In this document: in pieces, positions 52,375 through 64,000 of the stretch
Layout of the letters: every line of letters starts with the position of its first letter
Numbering within the stretch: the stretch's first letter is position 1
Assembly (NCBI RefSeq): GCF_047511655.1
Contig: NC_133389.1
Span: 41,275,295 to 41,339,294 of the forward strand
DNA from: Castor canadensis
Taxonomy: Eukaryota; Chordata; Mammalia; Rodentia; Castoridae
Direction: 5' to 3'
DNA: 64,000 bases
Notes under the pieces: generated by a model
What the model was told of the DNA's origin: nothing
The model's input: the letters and a program-made list of their open reading frames with translations, nothing else
The model's database searches: none
Made by a program: the position numbers and the translations under genes

Positions 52375-55300
52375 ATCATCAGTAGGACAAAGACACTGAC
52401 TAGAGGTATGAGATAAAAAGGAAGAAGTTTAGGACTGGTTCAGGAAGTAGGGGGTAAATGGTGGTATAATTAAGATGGGCAATATAAAAGAGATAGGTGT
52501 AGAAACAATTTGGTGAATTTAGTCATGGAGTCAGTAATTTAAAGGTATGTATCCAAAATGTGAATGCATACACACATCACAGAGTCAATGTTTGGGTTGG
52601 AGATAAACACTGGGAACCATCAACACATAGGTGGTATTTGGAGTGGTGACAACTGACAGTTGCAGTTCTAGAGTAATAAGAGAAAAATTACTCACTTGAG
52701 CATACAATATTCTAAACTTCAAAAACTATGTAAGAAAATTTCCTGAGATTAAAGGAAGGACAAAATCCCATGAAGAGTTCATCATAATTGTGTAAGGTCT
52801 AATATTCTAACATTGTTTTAGGATTATTTTAAAGCCAGAATAGATTTCTGTGTTAATTGGTAGAAATAACCAATAAATAGGAAGTTAACCAGAGAATCTT
52901 GCCACAGGAATCTTTCTTTTAATATAATTATCTTTTTAAAGTAATATCAGAACATAACTAAACATCTGCATATTGAATAGATAAGAAAAATCATCCAAAA
53001 CGCCCCTGCATGAAACTACTTTGAGCATTTTATAAATAATCTTCTGGATTATTTTTCTGAATTTTGTCCTATTTTAATGTTATAACTTACCTAAATATTA
53101 CATACTAATATTTTATTTCATGTTATGCTGTTTTCCATACTACCATAAAATCATCATAAATGTCATACTGAATTGTTAAATAAAACCATTCTATCAACTT
53201 GTTTCAATTCAGTGGTGCTAATATCAAGATCAACTCCACACATCTTAAACTAAAATCTCTGGGTGGGACTCATGCCTTTACATTCTCTTAAATCTTTCCA
53301 AATGATTCTAACACACAGCCAAGCGTGAGAACCCACTCATAGTATCAGTGAACATTTAAATTATGTTCTTGATATACAGTTGAAACAGCACTGATAGGAA
53401 TCTCTTAGTCCACATAATATCTTTTTCTTATAATCAGGAATACCTTCTTAAGATACATTTGCACATTAATTTGGCACAATAATTTGGCATTATTAATTCA
53501 CAAGATACAGGTTATTTAAAGGTCTTTTGTGAAGAATGCCAACTGGGTTTTCCATGAGCTGTTTTGGTTCACATTCTCACCTGCATATAAGCTGGAAACA
53601 TCATTTGGAATTAGGGCAAAGTGGAAGGTCTGATTAGTTCACTAGATAAACTAAAACCTAATTGCAAAGGATTGGATTAACTTTCATTTTTATGATTATC
53701 AGTTAAGAACAAATGCTTATCTATATACTTGTTTATTCCTTCGTTTTATGCATCGGAGCACTTTTGCTTATGTTCTTGGATCATGATGTTTTGAGCTAAT
53801 TCTTTTTCTTATATTTTAGTAATTACTTTATGTAACACATCTAGTATATCCATTAAAATATTTTCTTTATGATTTGACTGTCATGTAATTTTGACATGTA
53901 GGCATATTATAAGCTAATTATGTCCATCTTTTCCTTTGTGTTTTATTTAGAGCTGTGAAAAGATATTTTCCTATCAAAGATGGATTTAATTTTTTTCTTT
54001 TTTTCCCAATGATATGAACTTTTTATATTTGAATTTTCTATCTGGTCTATATCCTTCTCAACATAAAACACAACTAGCATATTACATGTTCAAGAAAAAT
54101 TTACCATTTACAGTGGCTTTCTACTGTTCAGAAAGAAAAAGAATGGAATTCCCTTGGTTATTACTTCATTTCTGATTCATCCTCCCACTTTCTCAGCAAG
54201 AGATTCTGGTACTACTCATCTGAAATTCCTTCATCAGCAGAATGTCAAGAGAATTCAGCTCAGAATTTTGCTGGCTGTAGGGAAAATATTACCTTTAAAT
54301 GTTTGATAAAGGAAATGCCTAAAAATAACTATACTGGCCACTACTGTTAAGACTGGCATTCATGCCACAAGACAAATGCCAATTTAATTTAGCTTTTGTC
54401 TTTCTTCGTCTACTTTGTCTCAAGGTACTTTGTTCAGTGGTTGTCGTGTACTTGATGAGAAGTGTTAATTAACATACAAATGCATTTAATAAACATAGCC
54501 TTCTAGAATAAACTGTAACTTTCTGCTATAACATATTTTGGAAAATTCAAACACCATAATTATTTAGGATGGGATAAGAGATTATCTTGCAAATTTTGGA
54601 TAGAATTAAAAAGTAAAAATGAACTTTCTTTTACAAAAAGCCTAATGTCAAGGTAAGACTTCTCATGGAAACAGTATGCTTTAGAAAGGAAATAGAAATA
54701 CAAAGAGCAGTGAATTGGAGTATCCTTACTTTCCTCAAATTTAGTATGCAACACTTAAAACACATCTTTAGAACCAGTAGTAGGTCTTAAGGAAATGTAA
54801 CACACCTAGTTCTTACTTAAATCTCACCCTCAGAGAAATACAATTCACGAAAGATATAAATTGGAAGCAGGGATTACAGAAATGCTTATGTTTGCTCAAA
54901 GCCTATAGTAATACTCTTCCATGTAGAAAAAGAAAAAAACCCATAAAATAAAAGGTCAGTATAGATACAACCAAAGCAAATATTTAAAGAGAGCAATTGT
55001 TTCAGGCTCTCAGTTTTGAAAACTATAAAGTTATACAAACATACATATTAATAAGTTCCCAAACTAATGCTACTAATAGTTTATATATGTGTTACAACAA
55101 CAAATATATTCCTTAGGAAAAATGCGCATTTTGATGACCCATGAGAAGAGATGTATGTTTAGACAAAACCAATTTTCCCATTCATTATTTGAAAGCAATA
55201 TCAATGTTCCAAACAGGTCCACAGAGATTCCCCAGAGAGCAACTCCAGTAATGGAAAGGGAGAACAGTATGTAAATGAAACTGGGGTGGAAAGAAAGAAA

Positions 55301-55410
55301 ACTGGTAAGGGAAGGTAATAGTTCAAGAAAATTACATTAAATATGTGGTCCTATTCAGTCGACTAACCAAATAAGAAGTGATTAAGCAGTTGTTAAAAAT
55401 GTAGAAAATA

Positions 55411-55490
55411 GGGCTGGAGGTGTGGCTCAAGCAGTAGACTGCCTGCCTAGCAAGCACAAAGTCCTGAGTTCAAACTGCAGTACCACCAAA
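55411..55490 (+). mobile_element. ID-type SINE
   Basis: gggctggaggtgtggctcaa, gcctgcctagcaagcacaaa, gtcctgagttcaaactgc and an A-rich end. The least diverged ID copy in the window. Confidence 0.82.
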
Positions 55491-56754
55491 AACAATTTAT
55501 ATATACAGACACACATTTATATTTAACATGTATACCTAAAAACTACATTCACATAACAATAAGAGAAATGTTCTTCTGCCTTCCTTCATTTTTTAATCTT
55601 TCTAAAACATGACTTTGGAAATCATAACTTCTGGCCATTTGTCAAACATCTTATTTAACTAAGTACAAATCCAATCCTCTCATTTAAGTTGAATTAATAT
55701 TCCAGAGGCTTTATATTAACACTTACTTAAGGCTTTCAGGAAATAGTTCCTTCATGTATCTACTACCTAGTTCCATGAAATCAATACTTCACTTAAGCTA
55801 AATCAGAAAATCTTAAGGTGCTAAATTCAGCTATGAATGTTATTTCATGAACTGTTAAGACAGCACAATATTGAATATCAGTAAAACGATTTACCCTCTT
55901 TTCTTGAGGGACAGTTGTTTCCTAAGGTATCAGAAATACAATTAGTACCAGCACATTGTGCTGGGCTAACATAACAGATTTAATATATGATATAGTACTT
56001 TCCTTTTGCCAAATTCAGTGTATGAGCACAGAAACAACATTCTGGCTATACCTAAAATAAGTGTATTACTATAGTGAGAGAAAAATCCATCAATCTAAAT
56101 AGAAAAATTACAAATATGGATCCAAACTCCATTCAAAATGGAAACAACCATTTACTGAAAACCAGACAAATGACTCTTTAAGTAGAACACCAGAATTAAT
56201 TATACCTCCCACCAGATGCACCATGTTTTTATGTGAAAGCAGTGCAGAGGTTCCACATAGAAAAATTCTGTAAACAAGTTTGTTTTTTTTTAAAGAAAGC
56301 CCTTACAAACTGTAAACTTGTGGAGTTTGCCTTTAAATGCTGTCTGTCCTCAAATAATTACTATCTGACTGATATCAAGCATTGATCCTTAAAGCAGTTT
56401 CCTAGGATGCAATATCATTACTTCATTTACAGGCATGAACAGTGGGTAAATGTCAGAACAAGGATATGAAGTCCAAATTCTAAACCTGTTCATCTCTTAA
56501 ATGGTAAACATTTGCTGACCCTAAAACCATTCCTTTTGTCACTTGGCTTGTCAAAAGTAGTTTTAAGCAAACTCTGGAAGTTTTCAAAATAAACATTAAA
56601 CTAGCACATTCCTGAGTCTACTATTTCCTCCTTGGTTTGTTCATGTCTACTAATAGGCATGTTTTTCTTTCTTTTTTCTTTTTTTCTTCTTTTCTCTGGG
56701 GATTCCCATTTAAAGTCTAACATTTGCCTGTGGCCAATTGTGATGGCAAGGCTG

Positions 56755-56950
56755 AATTTTGGAATCAGCCAGCCTAGGCTCAAATACCATATATTCCATT
56801 ATAATTGTGTGAAATTAGGCAACATACCCAATTTCTCTCAACTTCAATTTCCTCATCTGTAAAATGAAGAAACAGCACCCACTTCTCAATGTTACTGTGA
56901 GGACTAAAATGAGCTAAAAAAAGAAAACACTTGGCTCAGTTCCTGACACT
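56755..56950 (+). mobile_element. MIR SINE
   Basis: MIR with gtgtgaaattaggcaac, caatttcctcatctgtaaaa and gtgaggactaaaatgagc. Confidence 0.8.
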
Positions 56951-57779
56951 GATCATTTACTGCACAAATGTTAGTTTCCTGCCCTTTTGCCAAAACGACA
57001 TTCAACAGACAGTCCTAGTGATATTTACAGACACATTTATCTGTGTTTCTTTTCAGTTCTTTACCTGTCTTTTATTATTAGGCCTAATAAACTTCCTCTA
57101 TGTTCAACATTCGACGAGCTTTTCATCACTCTAAGGAAAAATAACTGAAATTAAATTATGTAAATAAGTAATGACTAAGAGATACCAAATATCTAAGGAA
57201 TATGTCCAAAACCAAAGAAACTCTACCATATTACTTTTAAAAACTTAAAATGCTTGAGCAATTTAAGGAAAAGAAGAGGCGGTATTTGTGCTGTAAAATT
57301 CCTTCAAAGTAGAACCTCATTTGATTCTCAGTAAAGCAGAGTCAGAATAATGAAGTGCTTTCAGTGAAGATAAAACACTCACTGGGAAAAATCAGCCATC
57401 AGCCTTGAGGATACTAAAAATACAGTTAGGTTACTTTTACTCAAGCAGCCCCAAGCAAATTGGTGAACAAGTAGACTACAACTTCCACAACAAAGATTAT
57501 GGAGATGTAGCCAACATTTGCAGGGAAGAAAGCTCTGGATAGGTGCCAGAAAGGAAAAATCAAATATTTCTGTCTAATATTATAATAGGATTTTTATTAT
57601 TAAGTAAATTTGTGCTTAAAATATGGCCACAGTTTACACAGTGATTCAGAGAAATTAGAAACCACACCAGAGCCACCCACAGTTTCACTTTCCAACAGGT
57701 CTCACTTTCTCAGTTTCCATTCTAATCTGCACTGTCACACTGGCAAAACAGAAATAACGTAGGTGAGTGACATCAATCA

Positions 57780-58200
57780 GGGAGTCGCTCATAAACTTCC
57801 ACCCAATCATTCAGTTCACACTGCCTGACCTTTGGGTGTCCTGTTGTCTTCTCATGTCCACTGAACATCAATCGGGGAATGAGTGACTGCTATGGGGCTC
57901 CATATGGGAAGACCCTCAATGTCCATTTCACCCATGTCACTAGCTGGTACCTACCCGGAAGGAATGAACGGAACCACTCCAATGCAATCCCAGCCACTCC
58001 TGCTAGTTCAAGCATTCGGTTCAGCATCACCTCATGACCAACACGAAAGCAGCTGAGGCTCTAATATAATCATCATGGAAAGTTGTCCCAAATCCTTCAT
58101 TCGAGGAAGATCCTTCATACACACCAACGCTGTCTCCAAGCCATGCCGGGGTCTGAAACCAGACTGGAAAATATTATATATGTGTATATATAGTAAAACT
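57780..58200 (-). mobile_element. Ancient LINE (L2/CR1 clade) reverse-transcriptase fragment
   Basis: The minus strand keeps recognisable reverse-transcriptase coding relics. At 58169-58122 it reads FQSGFRPRHGLETALV, and at 58039-57938 it has 34 uninterrupted codons including LAGVAGIALEWFRSFLPGR. Both are typical of the palm/fingers region of L2/CR1-type non-LTR retrotransposons. The two segments are out of frame by one base, so the protein is broken. A degraded continuation runs down to about 57780; further upstream sequence to about 58400 may belong too. It lies in sense orientation with ASXL3. Nine CpGs survive in 57781-58200, unusual for so old an insertion. Confidence 0.75.
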
Positions 58201-61200
58201 CCCACAAACCACTCTTCTACTTTGTCATATTTATTTACAGCTACTAAACCCATCCTCTATTTATCTCCTTCTCAAGGTGAAAATATGTACACTCAAGGAA
58301 AGATCCTTTCCATGGTAGAAGGTAAGCTTAAGCATATGAAGACCTGGTGCTGCCTGGTAAGGTAGTTGAGGCGATCCCAAATGGAACATACTTTGTCCTG
58401 AAGGGAAGAGAGAAAACACAATATTGGTATCTAAGGCTAATCTTCTAAACTTGGTGGATAGGATCAAACTATTCTTGTATTTAAAAAAAAGCCTTGGCTT
58501 TTTCTGTAGATACACTAGATTAGTTCTTGAAGCTCTATATTTGGTATTAACAAATGTGTCAGGATGCCTGAATTCCACTGTATGGACTCCTCTTTCATAA
58601 TCCTAGCTATCATCGCCTTGACTACATTAGCAGACTCTACTGATAAACTGCTCTAGACTGACTACATTTGCTTTTCATGAACACAGGGCTCAGAACCTTA
58701 GGACAAGCAACAACTTCAAATGGAAGAAAAATATAAAATGATGAGCGGAACCCCAGGATCTATTATACCTTTAAAAATAAAAAGAACTCAAACCAACTAA
58801 AAACATCAATTTTTCTTTTCTGTCCTTAATAAGTAGACTTTTAGAAATGAAATGATAGACATTACATAGAGTATCCAAAGTTTAACCATAGAACTCACTC
58901 TTCTTAATTTCTTAAGGAGAAATTAAGAATTTCTTCCTTTTTACTTGCCCCTTTCGCCTTAAATAACATAGTATTGACAACTATAACTTTCAGTCCCACT
59001 GCAAAATTTTTACGAAGCCTCTCTATTTCCAGAATGTGTTCAAAATAAAGTTAAATGTAACTCATTACATTGTAGCATTATTTTCTATGTAATTACCTTA
59101 AATTATTTTACTTAAAGCAAACAGCTATCTATAAAACTGCCCATCATCCACAATTCCATTTAAATTAATAGAATTCTGTCTTCTCATCTCCATTTTGCTT
59201 CCTCTGCTAGCCCAGCCCATTCCATATTTGTCAGTAATATTTACTTTATATGAAAATGAAAGAGTTGTAAATGTCCATCTGCTATGCTGCCTCCCTGTCC
59301 ACAGGGTGCACACCCCTGCTCCCAACTCAATTATCCTGTGGATGTCAAATATCAAAAAAATCTTTTCAACAGATCTGAACCTGAGATTTCTACCAAATAT
59401 AATATTTATTATGTTTCTTTGAATAGTCTCCTCTGACTTCACTACATCTTATAAAAAGTGCTGCGTCTCTCACTAAGGATCATGCAAAAAAATGAATGAC
59501 TCACTTAGGCAAAAATAAACTCAGAAAATATTATGTTTTAAAGAAAAGGGATATAAAAATTATAGGGTAGTCCACATGGTTGCTTAGTTCAAACTTAAAG
59601 TCTTCTTGGTGCTTTGTATTATACAGTATTTTTCCTCTTAAAAATCTTAAGTCCTCATGTTTGACATATTGGCCCCCTGTTGCATAACCTAAGGTTCTTA
59701 CCATAGCACAGTAAACATGTCAGTATTCTCAAATCATCTCTTATGCTGATATTGGTTAAAGATATCTGTAATATGTGTTTGTTCAAATAAACATTTGGTA
59801 TGATGCTCACTGTGATTGAAAAACCATACTAAATATGCAAACATAAGCAAAGCCTGTCTGCAGCTATCTAGCAATTCACAGTTTAGTTAGGAGAAAGACA
59901 TGTAAACCAAACAACTATGATAATAACACAGTAAAAACTTCCCATGGAATACAAAAGAAGGAGCTATATTTCTGCATACATATTATGGTGAAAATTTCCC
60001 AAGTGAGATAACAAACTGTATCTTAAATGACAAATATGCATTAGAGTGACAGTGATGGTAATATCCAACAGAAACTAAGGCATTAGCATGTATGTAATTT
60101 GTCAGAATCTTGAAAGTCAGTTCATTACTTACAACTAAAATATTTTCTATGGTATATTTAAATAGGCAGAAAACTAGCATACTATGAATGTTTAATAAAT
60201 ACTAAACTATTAATAAGTCTTAACAAACATGATACTATTCAATAAATATTAACTGTATTAAACTCAAGGACATGGTACAAATAGTAACATAGATTTCCCA
60301 AGGAATTAATCATTTCCTATATGTGTAAATGTAGACATCATAAGCGATAGTGAAGTGGCTTTGTTCAGTCTACTTTTCAAAATTTCATTTTTTATATTTA
60401 AAACTTTAATAGAATTTCAAACAAAATTTGGATGACAGTATTAGTACATAAGACTTTAAGTCACACCTTTTCCCAAACAACATGCCAATTAGTTAATTAG
60501 CAGGAGTACTGTCAGAATACTACAGGTTAACATATATTGAGTTTAGAGGGTCCTAGAGCAGTGAAATTCTAAATCAAGATCATTCGTTCAGAAGACTGAA
60601 GTGACTGAAGTGTTGTAATTAGCTGGAGAAATACACTCACTAACAATTTTTAAAAGGCATATCATTTCATGAAGAATAATTTATTTATTTGTATACTGTA
60701 CACAATAATAAGTATGCTATTACTTATTCATATGCAAAAACCCCTTATCCTAGAATCCCAAGATTAGTCACTAGTATATGTCATACTGAAAGAAACTTGG
60801 GCTCTGCTCCATTAAGAAACAGTAGTTTAAATCTTGTCATGGAATCTGAATTAAGAACATAAACTAACTAGAGGCTCTTTTCTAACTTTTGATGAAATTT
60901 AATATTAAAACTTAGTAGATGTGTATTTTATTGCAATGTGAAACATTTGGCACCAATTTACCAAAATATTACTGTAAAATATCTTAGAATAGAGATTCAA
61001 CTTCATTCCTTCATGATTAACTGTCTTCAGATTGATGACACAGCAGCCAACAGCAAAATCTCCTACATCGAATATCTTACAATTGGCAGCATGTTTTCTT
61101 AGCTTTTCCAAATTATTTTACAATAGCCTTATGATGCAAAAAAGTTATAATTTCCCCTATTTTAATGAAAAGACAAAAAATGACTGAATGACTTATCCAG

Positions 61201-61264
61201 AATAACACATTATGTTAGAAGCAGAAACAGAGTTAGTTTCAAATTTCCATTTACTCCATCAGAA

Positions 61265-61600
61265 AATATCATCAGCCTATTATATGAAGGGCACCATTGG
61301 GATGAGAAAGATCAATGAGACATGAACTCTACCATTAAGAAAATTGCAGTCCTATTACAACAAAAGAAAATTTGGAAGCGTTTATTAGATTCTACAGCAA
61401 AGGAATACACACATTATATTATAATGGAACAGTAAGGATAAAATGATGAATTGAAGCAAAGGAGTTAAAGAATTCCTCATGGAGGAAGTACTATGTGACG
61501 TTTGAATTGGACCCTGAAGGTGGGGATAGGAGGCAAGAAATGGTGATGCTCATTATGGGCTTAGTAGAATCAGAAAGACCCGAAAATAATGTAAAATGTG
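61265..61600 (-). mobile_element. Old L2-like LINE fragment
   Basis: The plus strand contains degraded complements of the L2 3' region, such as tcctcatggaggaagtacta (61476) and gaattggaccctgaaggtgg (61504). Sense is minus. Confidence 0.5.
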
Positions 61601-64000
61601 TTTATGAAGCATCCAGGTAGTACTCTTTCAAATATAAAAGTGATAATACATATTTAACAAAAATTAAGCCCAAACATGACAATTGTTGAAAAACAGATAT
61701 GGAAGAGACTGGTATTTGTTCCCCAATAAGCATTCTTCCCTGCACTTAAGGACACACACACACGTTTTAGCTGGAAACATGCCTCCCGCAATAACTACTG
61801 CCTTCCCTTTCAGTTCATGGCCACTATGCTTTGAGGAGAACTGATGCACTCAACTTCCAGAATAAGTCTTTAAAGGAATTACCTGTGTTACTCCTTCTAG
61901 CTACAAGCCCTCTCAGACCACTGTGATGAGAACAGAATCACAGAGATGGGAAAGCAATGAGATAGAAGAACCTGTCTCCTTGGATATCCTGGTAGAGCAA
62001 AGTTAACTTATCAGTCCTCTCTCTGCAGATGCTAACATGGGAAATGAATTTGATTAAGCCACTCATTTTAGGACTATCAATAACCAAGCAAACTTCTACT
62101 TAGCTTATAATAATAAGTTATGGTATAAAGTAAATAGCAATCAAAAAAATTTATTTGGCCTCAATTCTCAAAACCTAAGCAAAACAACCTGAAAATACTC
62201 AAATTGCAAAGGGTTTAATAAAGTTAAAAACATTTAGTTGTATTATGATTTCAAGTTTATTTTTAAATTTTAATCCATATAACCCTATACAGTAGAAAGG
62301 TTAGCAATTAATGTTATTTCATAAGTGAGGAATAAAACATACAATGAATTAATTACAAAGAGGATTTGATAGCCACAAAAATTATAGTGAAGTTAACCTC
62401 ATTTAGTCAGTTAAAATAATCATTACATATATTCTATACTACATTGATGTTTAAAATCCATTCATTAAAAAAAGTCAAATGAGTTACTAACACCAGAAAA
62501 AAGAATCAATAAATGAAGACTTGATTTTTCCTATAGGTTCATATTAGTTGACAATGTTTTCATTTACTCATTGAACTTTTCATATCTCTCTACATTTAAA
62601 TACAATTTCACTATGATTGTATTTAAATATTTAATTGCTGTACATTATTTCTATAGAGAACAGAATGAAAATTTAATAAGTAAACATAAAATGTTCTCAT
62701 AATATTTATGAATAGGAATATAAAAGGAAACACAGTGGGGGTTGCAATCCACTGGAAAAAAATCTGAAAACAAGAAAATCATGGGTGCTACATGACCCTT
62801 TGGGTTCAAACTGTTTGCAAGCAAATCTATTGGCCCTTGTCCCACATATCTTATCCTTATATACATTCCAAAGAATGTATGATCTATTCCATTTTTATTG
62901 AATAACTGAGTTGAGCTAAACTTACTGGCTCTATCAGCCCACAGCAAGAATGTAAGGCAGCCAGCCTGTTCTCTTAACCCTCCTTTGGGCCATATCATGA
63001 TGGAAAAAGGAGTCAATGAGACCATGATCAAGAAATTTAGATTAATATTTAAAGTATAAATTATAGTATAATGTCTCTTGCACTTGTAACTCCTGTAAAC
63101 TGTTTTGCAAATATGTACTACTAGAAGCAAATAAAATCAGGTAATAGAAGATGACTGGATCAATGTTAACCTATTACTTCAGAAAAAAGAACTGAAAGAC
63201 ATGTTCATTCTAATATAATCTTAGAACAAGACATGTATCTTTTTCTTTATATAGTCTAGCCTTCACTGCTCAAATTCTAAATGATCACTCTCATCCAAGT
63301 TGAAAGATGAGTCAAATATTCACTGGCTCTATTAATATAGACAACTCACTTTTTAGTTTAATTTAGTTTTTTAGTTTATTATGTATAAAAAAAGAGTCCA
63401 AGACTATATGATCTTCAGAGACCCTATCAGAAACAAAATATGACAATTCCAAATTATTCACTCATATCTTAGAGTCCTAGTGTGGCAGTGTGGCTGCTCT
63501 GAAGGATCTGCTTTCAAAGGGAGCTTGCACTCAGAAAAATTCTCAATAGCATGGTTTAAAGTTAGGATAATAATGGCCACGGTCAATGGGATTTTGGGAA
63601 ATCCAGTACTGGCCTTCTCTTTACCAAAGAAGACAACTCCCAACTCTTGGTAATTACTGAGCTTCCCCAGCATCTCTCACCATAAAAGCACACTTCTTAA
63701 ATAAAGGCTAGAAACTGTTTGGGAGAGTAAGCAGTTGGAAGATGGGTAATGGGAAGACCACATTTTAAATGTGAGATATGAGCTGCTCCAAGTTGTTCAA
63801 AATGCCTCAGAGACTATTTCAAGCTCCTCATCTCTGTCCTACAAGAAAAGGAAAGAACACTGTGCCACTGTACCTGGTATGCAAAGTAATTTATAAAACT
63901 CTGAAAATTATATGTTGTAACAGTTTCTTTGGTAATGCAACAAAATAACAATGCTTAAAAATAACACAAATGCTAATCTTAAAAAACCAAGTTAAAATGT

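Noticed and set aside
52185-52416. Open frames of repeated Pro-Ser-Phe-Leu and Gly-Arg-Lys-Glu type.
   Set aside because: Direct translation of the AAGG microsatellite.
58261-58578. Minus-strand open frame of 105 codons next to the ancient LINE fragment.
   Set aside because: No match to a LINE motif that I can see; may be degraded upstream LINE sequence, but not supportable as coding.
62651-63130. Longest open frame in the window, 159 codons, minus strand.
   Set aside because: No recognisable domain, composition like surrounding AT-rich DNA, no splice or promoter context. I treat it as chance or as an unrecognised old repeat; a protein search would settle it.

Overview
The window is a piece of a mammalian nuclear genome. 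It is AT-rich and CpG-poor, has short exons in long introns with GT..AG junctions, and is full of LINE, SINE and microsatellite sequence. B1 (7SL-derived) SINEs, ID-type tRNA-derived SINEs and B1-ID dimers point to a rodent. From memory, the dimers and L1 tails look like a squirrel-related or beaver-type (castorimorph) lineage rather than mouse or rat; the species is not proven.

The only gene I can support is ASXL3 (Additional sex combs-like 3) on the minus strand, so transcription runs from 64000 towards 1. Six internal coding exons are present: 41191-41083, 39807-39699, 23774-23653, 14445-14328, 13376-13257 and 3444-3281. I number them 3 to 8, assuming two upstream coding exons. Their lengths (109, 109, 122, 118, 120, 164 nt; 742 nt in total) and phases join into one open frame from the second half of the N-terminal HARE-HTH (ASXN) domain, through an acidic and then a Lys/Arg-rich linker, to the first part of the DEUBAD domain. 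Exons 1 and 2 lie beyond the right edge. The exons for the rest of DEUBAD, the long disordered region and the PHD finger lie beyond the left edge.

The most interesting signal is at 43934-43851 in intron 2. A near-perfect branch point, a 34-nt uninterrupted pyrimidine tract and 74 nt without an AG lead to TTAG, then three bases (AAA), then GTAAGTA. This looks like a 3-nt microexon. Its place, just upstream of the 109-nt exon, matches a 3-nt exon that I recall in the paralogue ASXL1.

Layout: 1-3280 intron 8 (partial); 3445-13256 intron 7, holding a 2.5-kb antisense L1 with target-site duplications, a nested L1 tail and recent perfect duplications; 13377-14327 intron 6; 14446-23652 intron 5, with a CpG-rich non-repetitive block (14800-15360) that looks like a constrained element; 23775-39698 intron 4, with a 15-bp perfect hairpin near exon 5, nested opposite-strand L1 pieces and an old L2; 39808-41082 intron 3; 41192-64000 intron 2 (partial), with the microexon candidate, a B1-ID dimer, an AAGG microsatellite and a CpG-retaining fragment of an ancient LINE reverse transcriptase (57780-58200).
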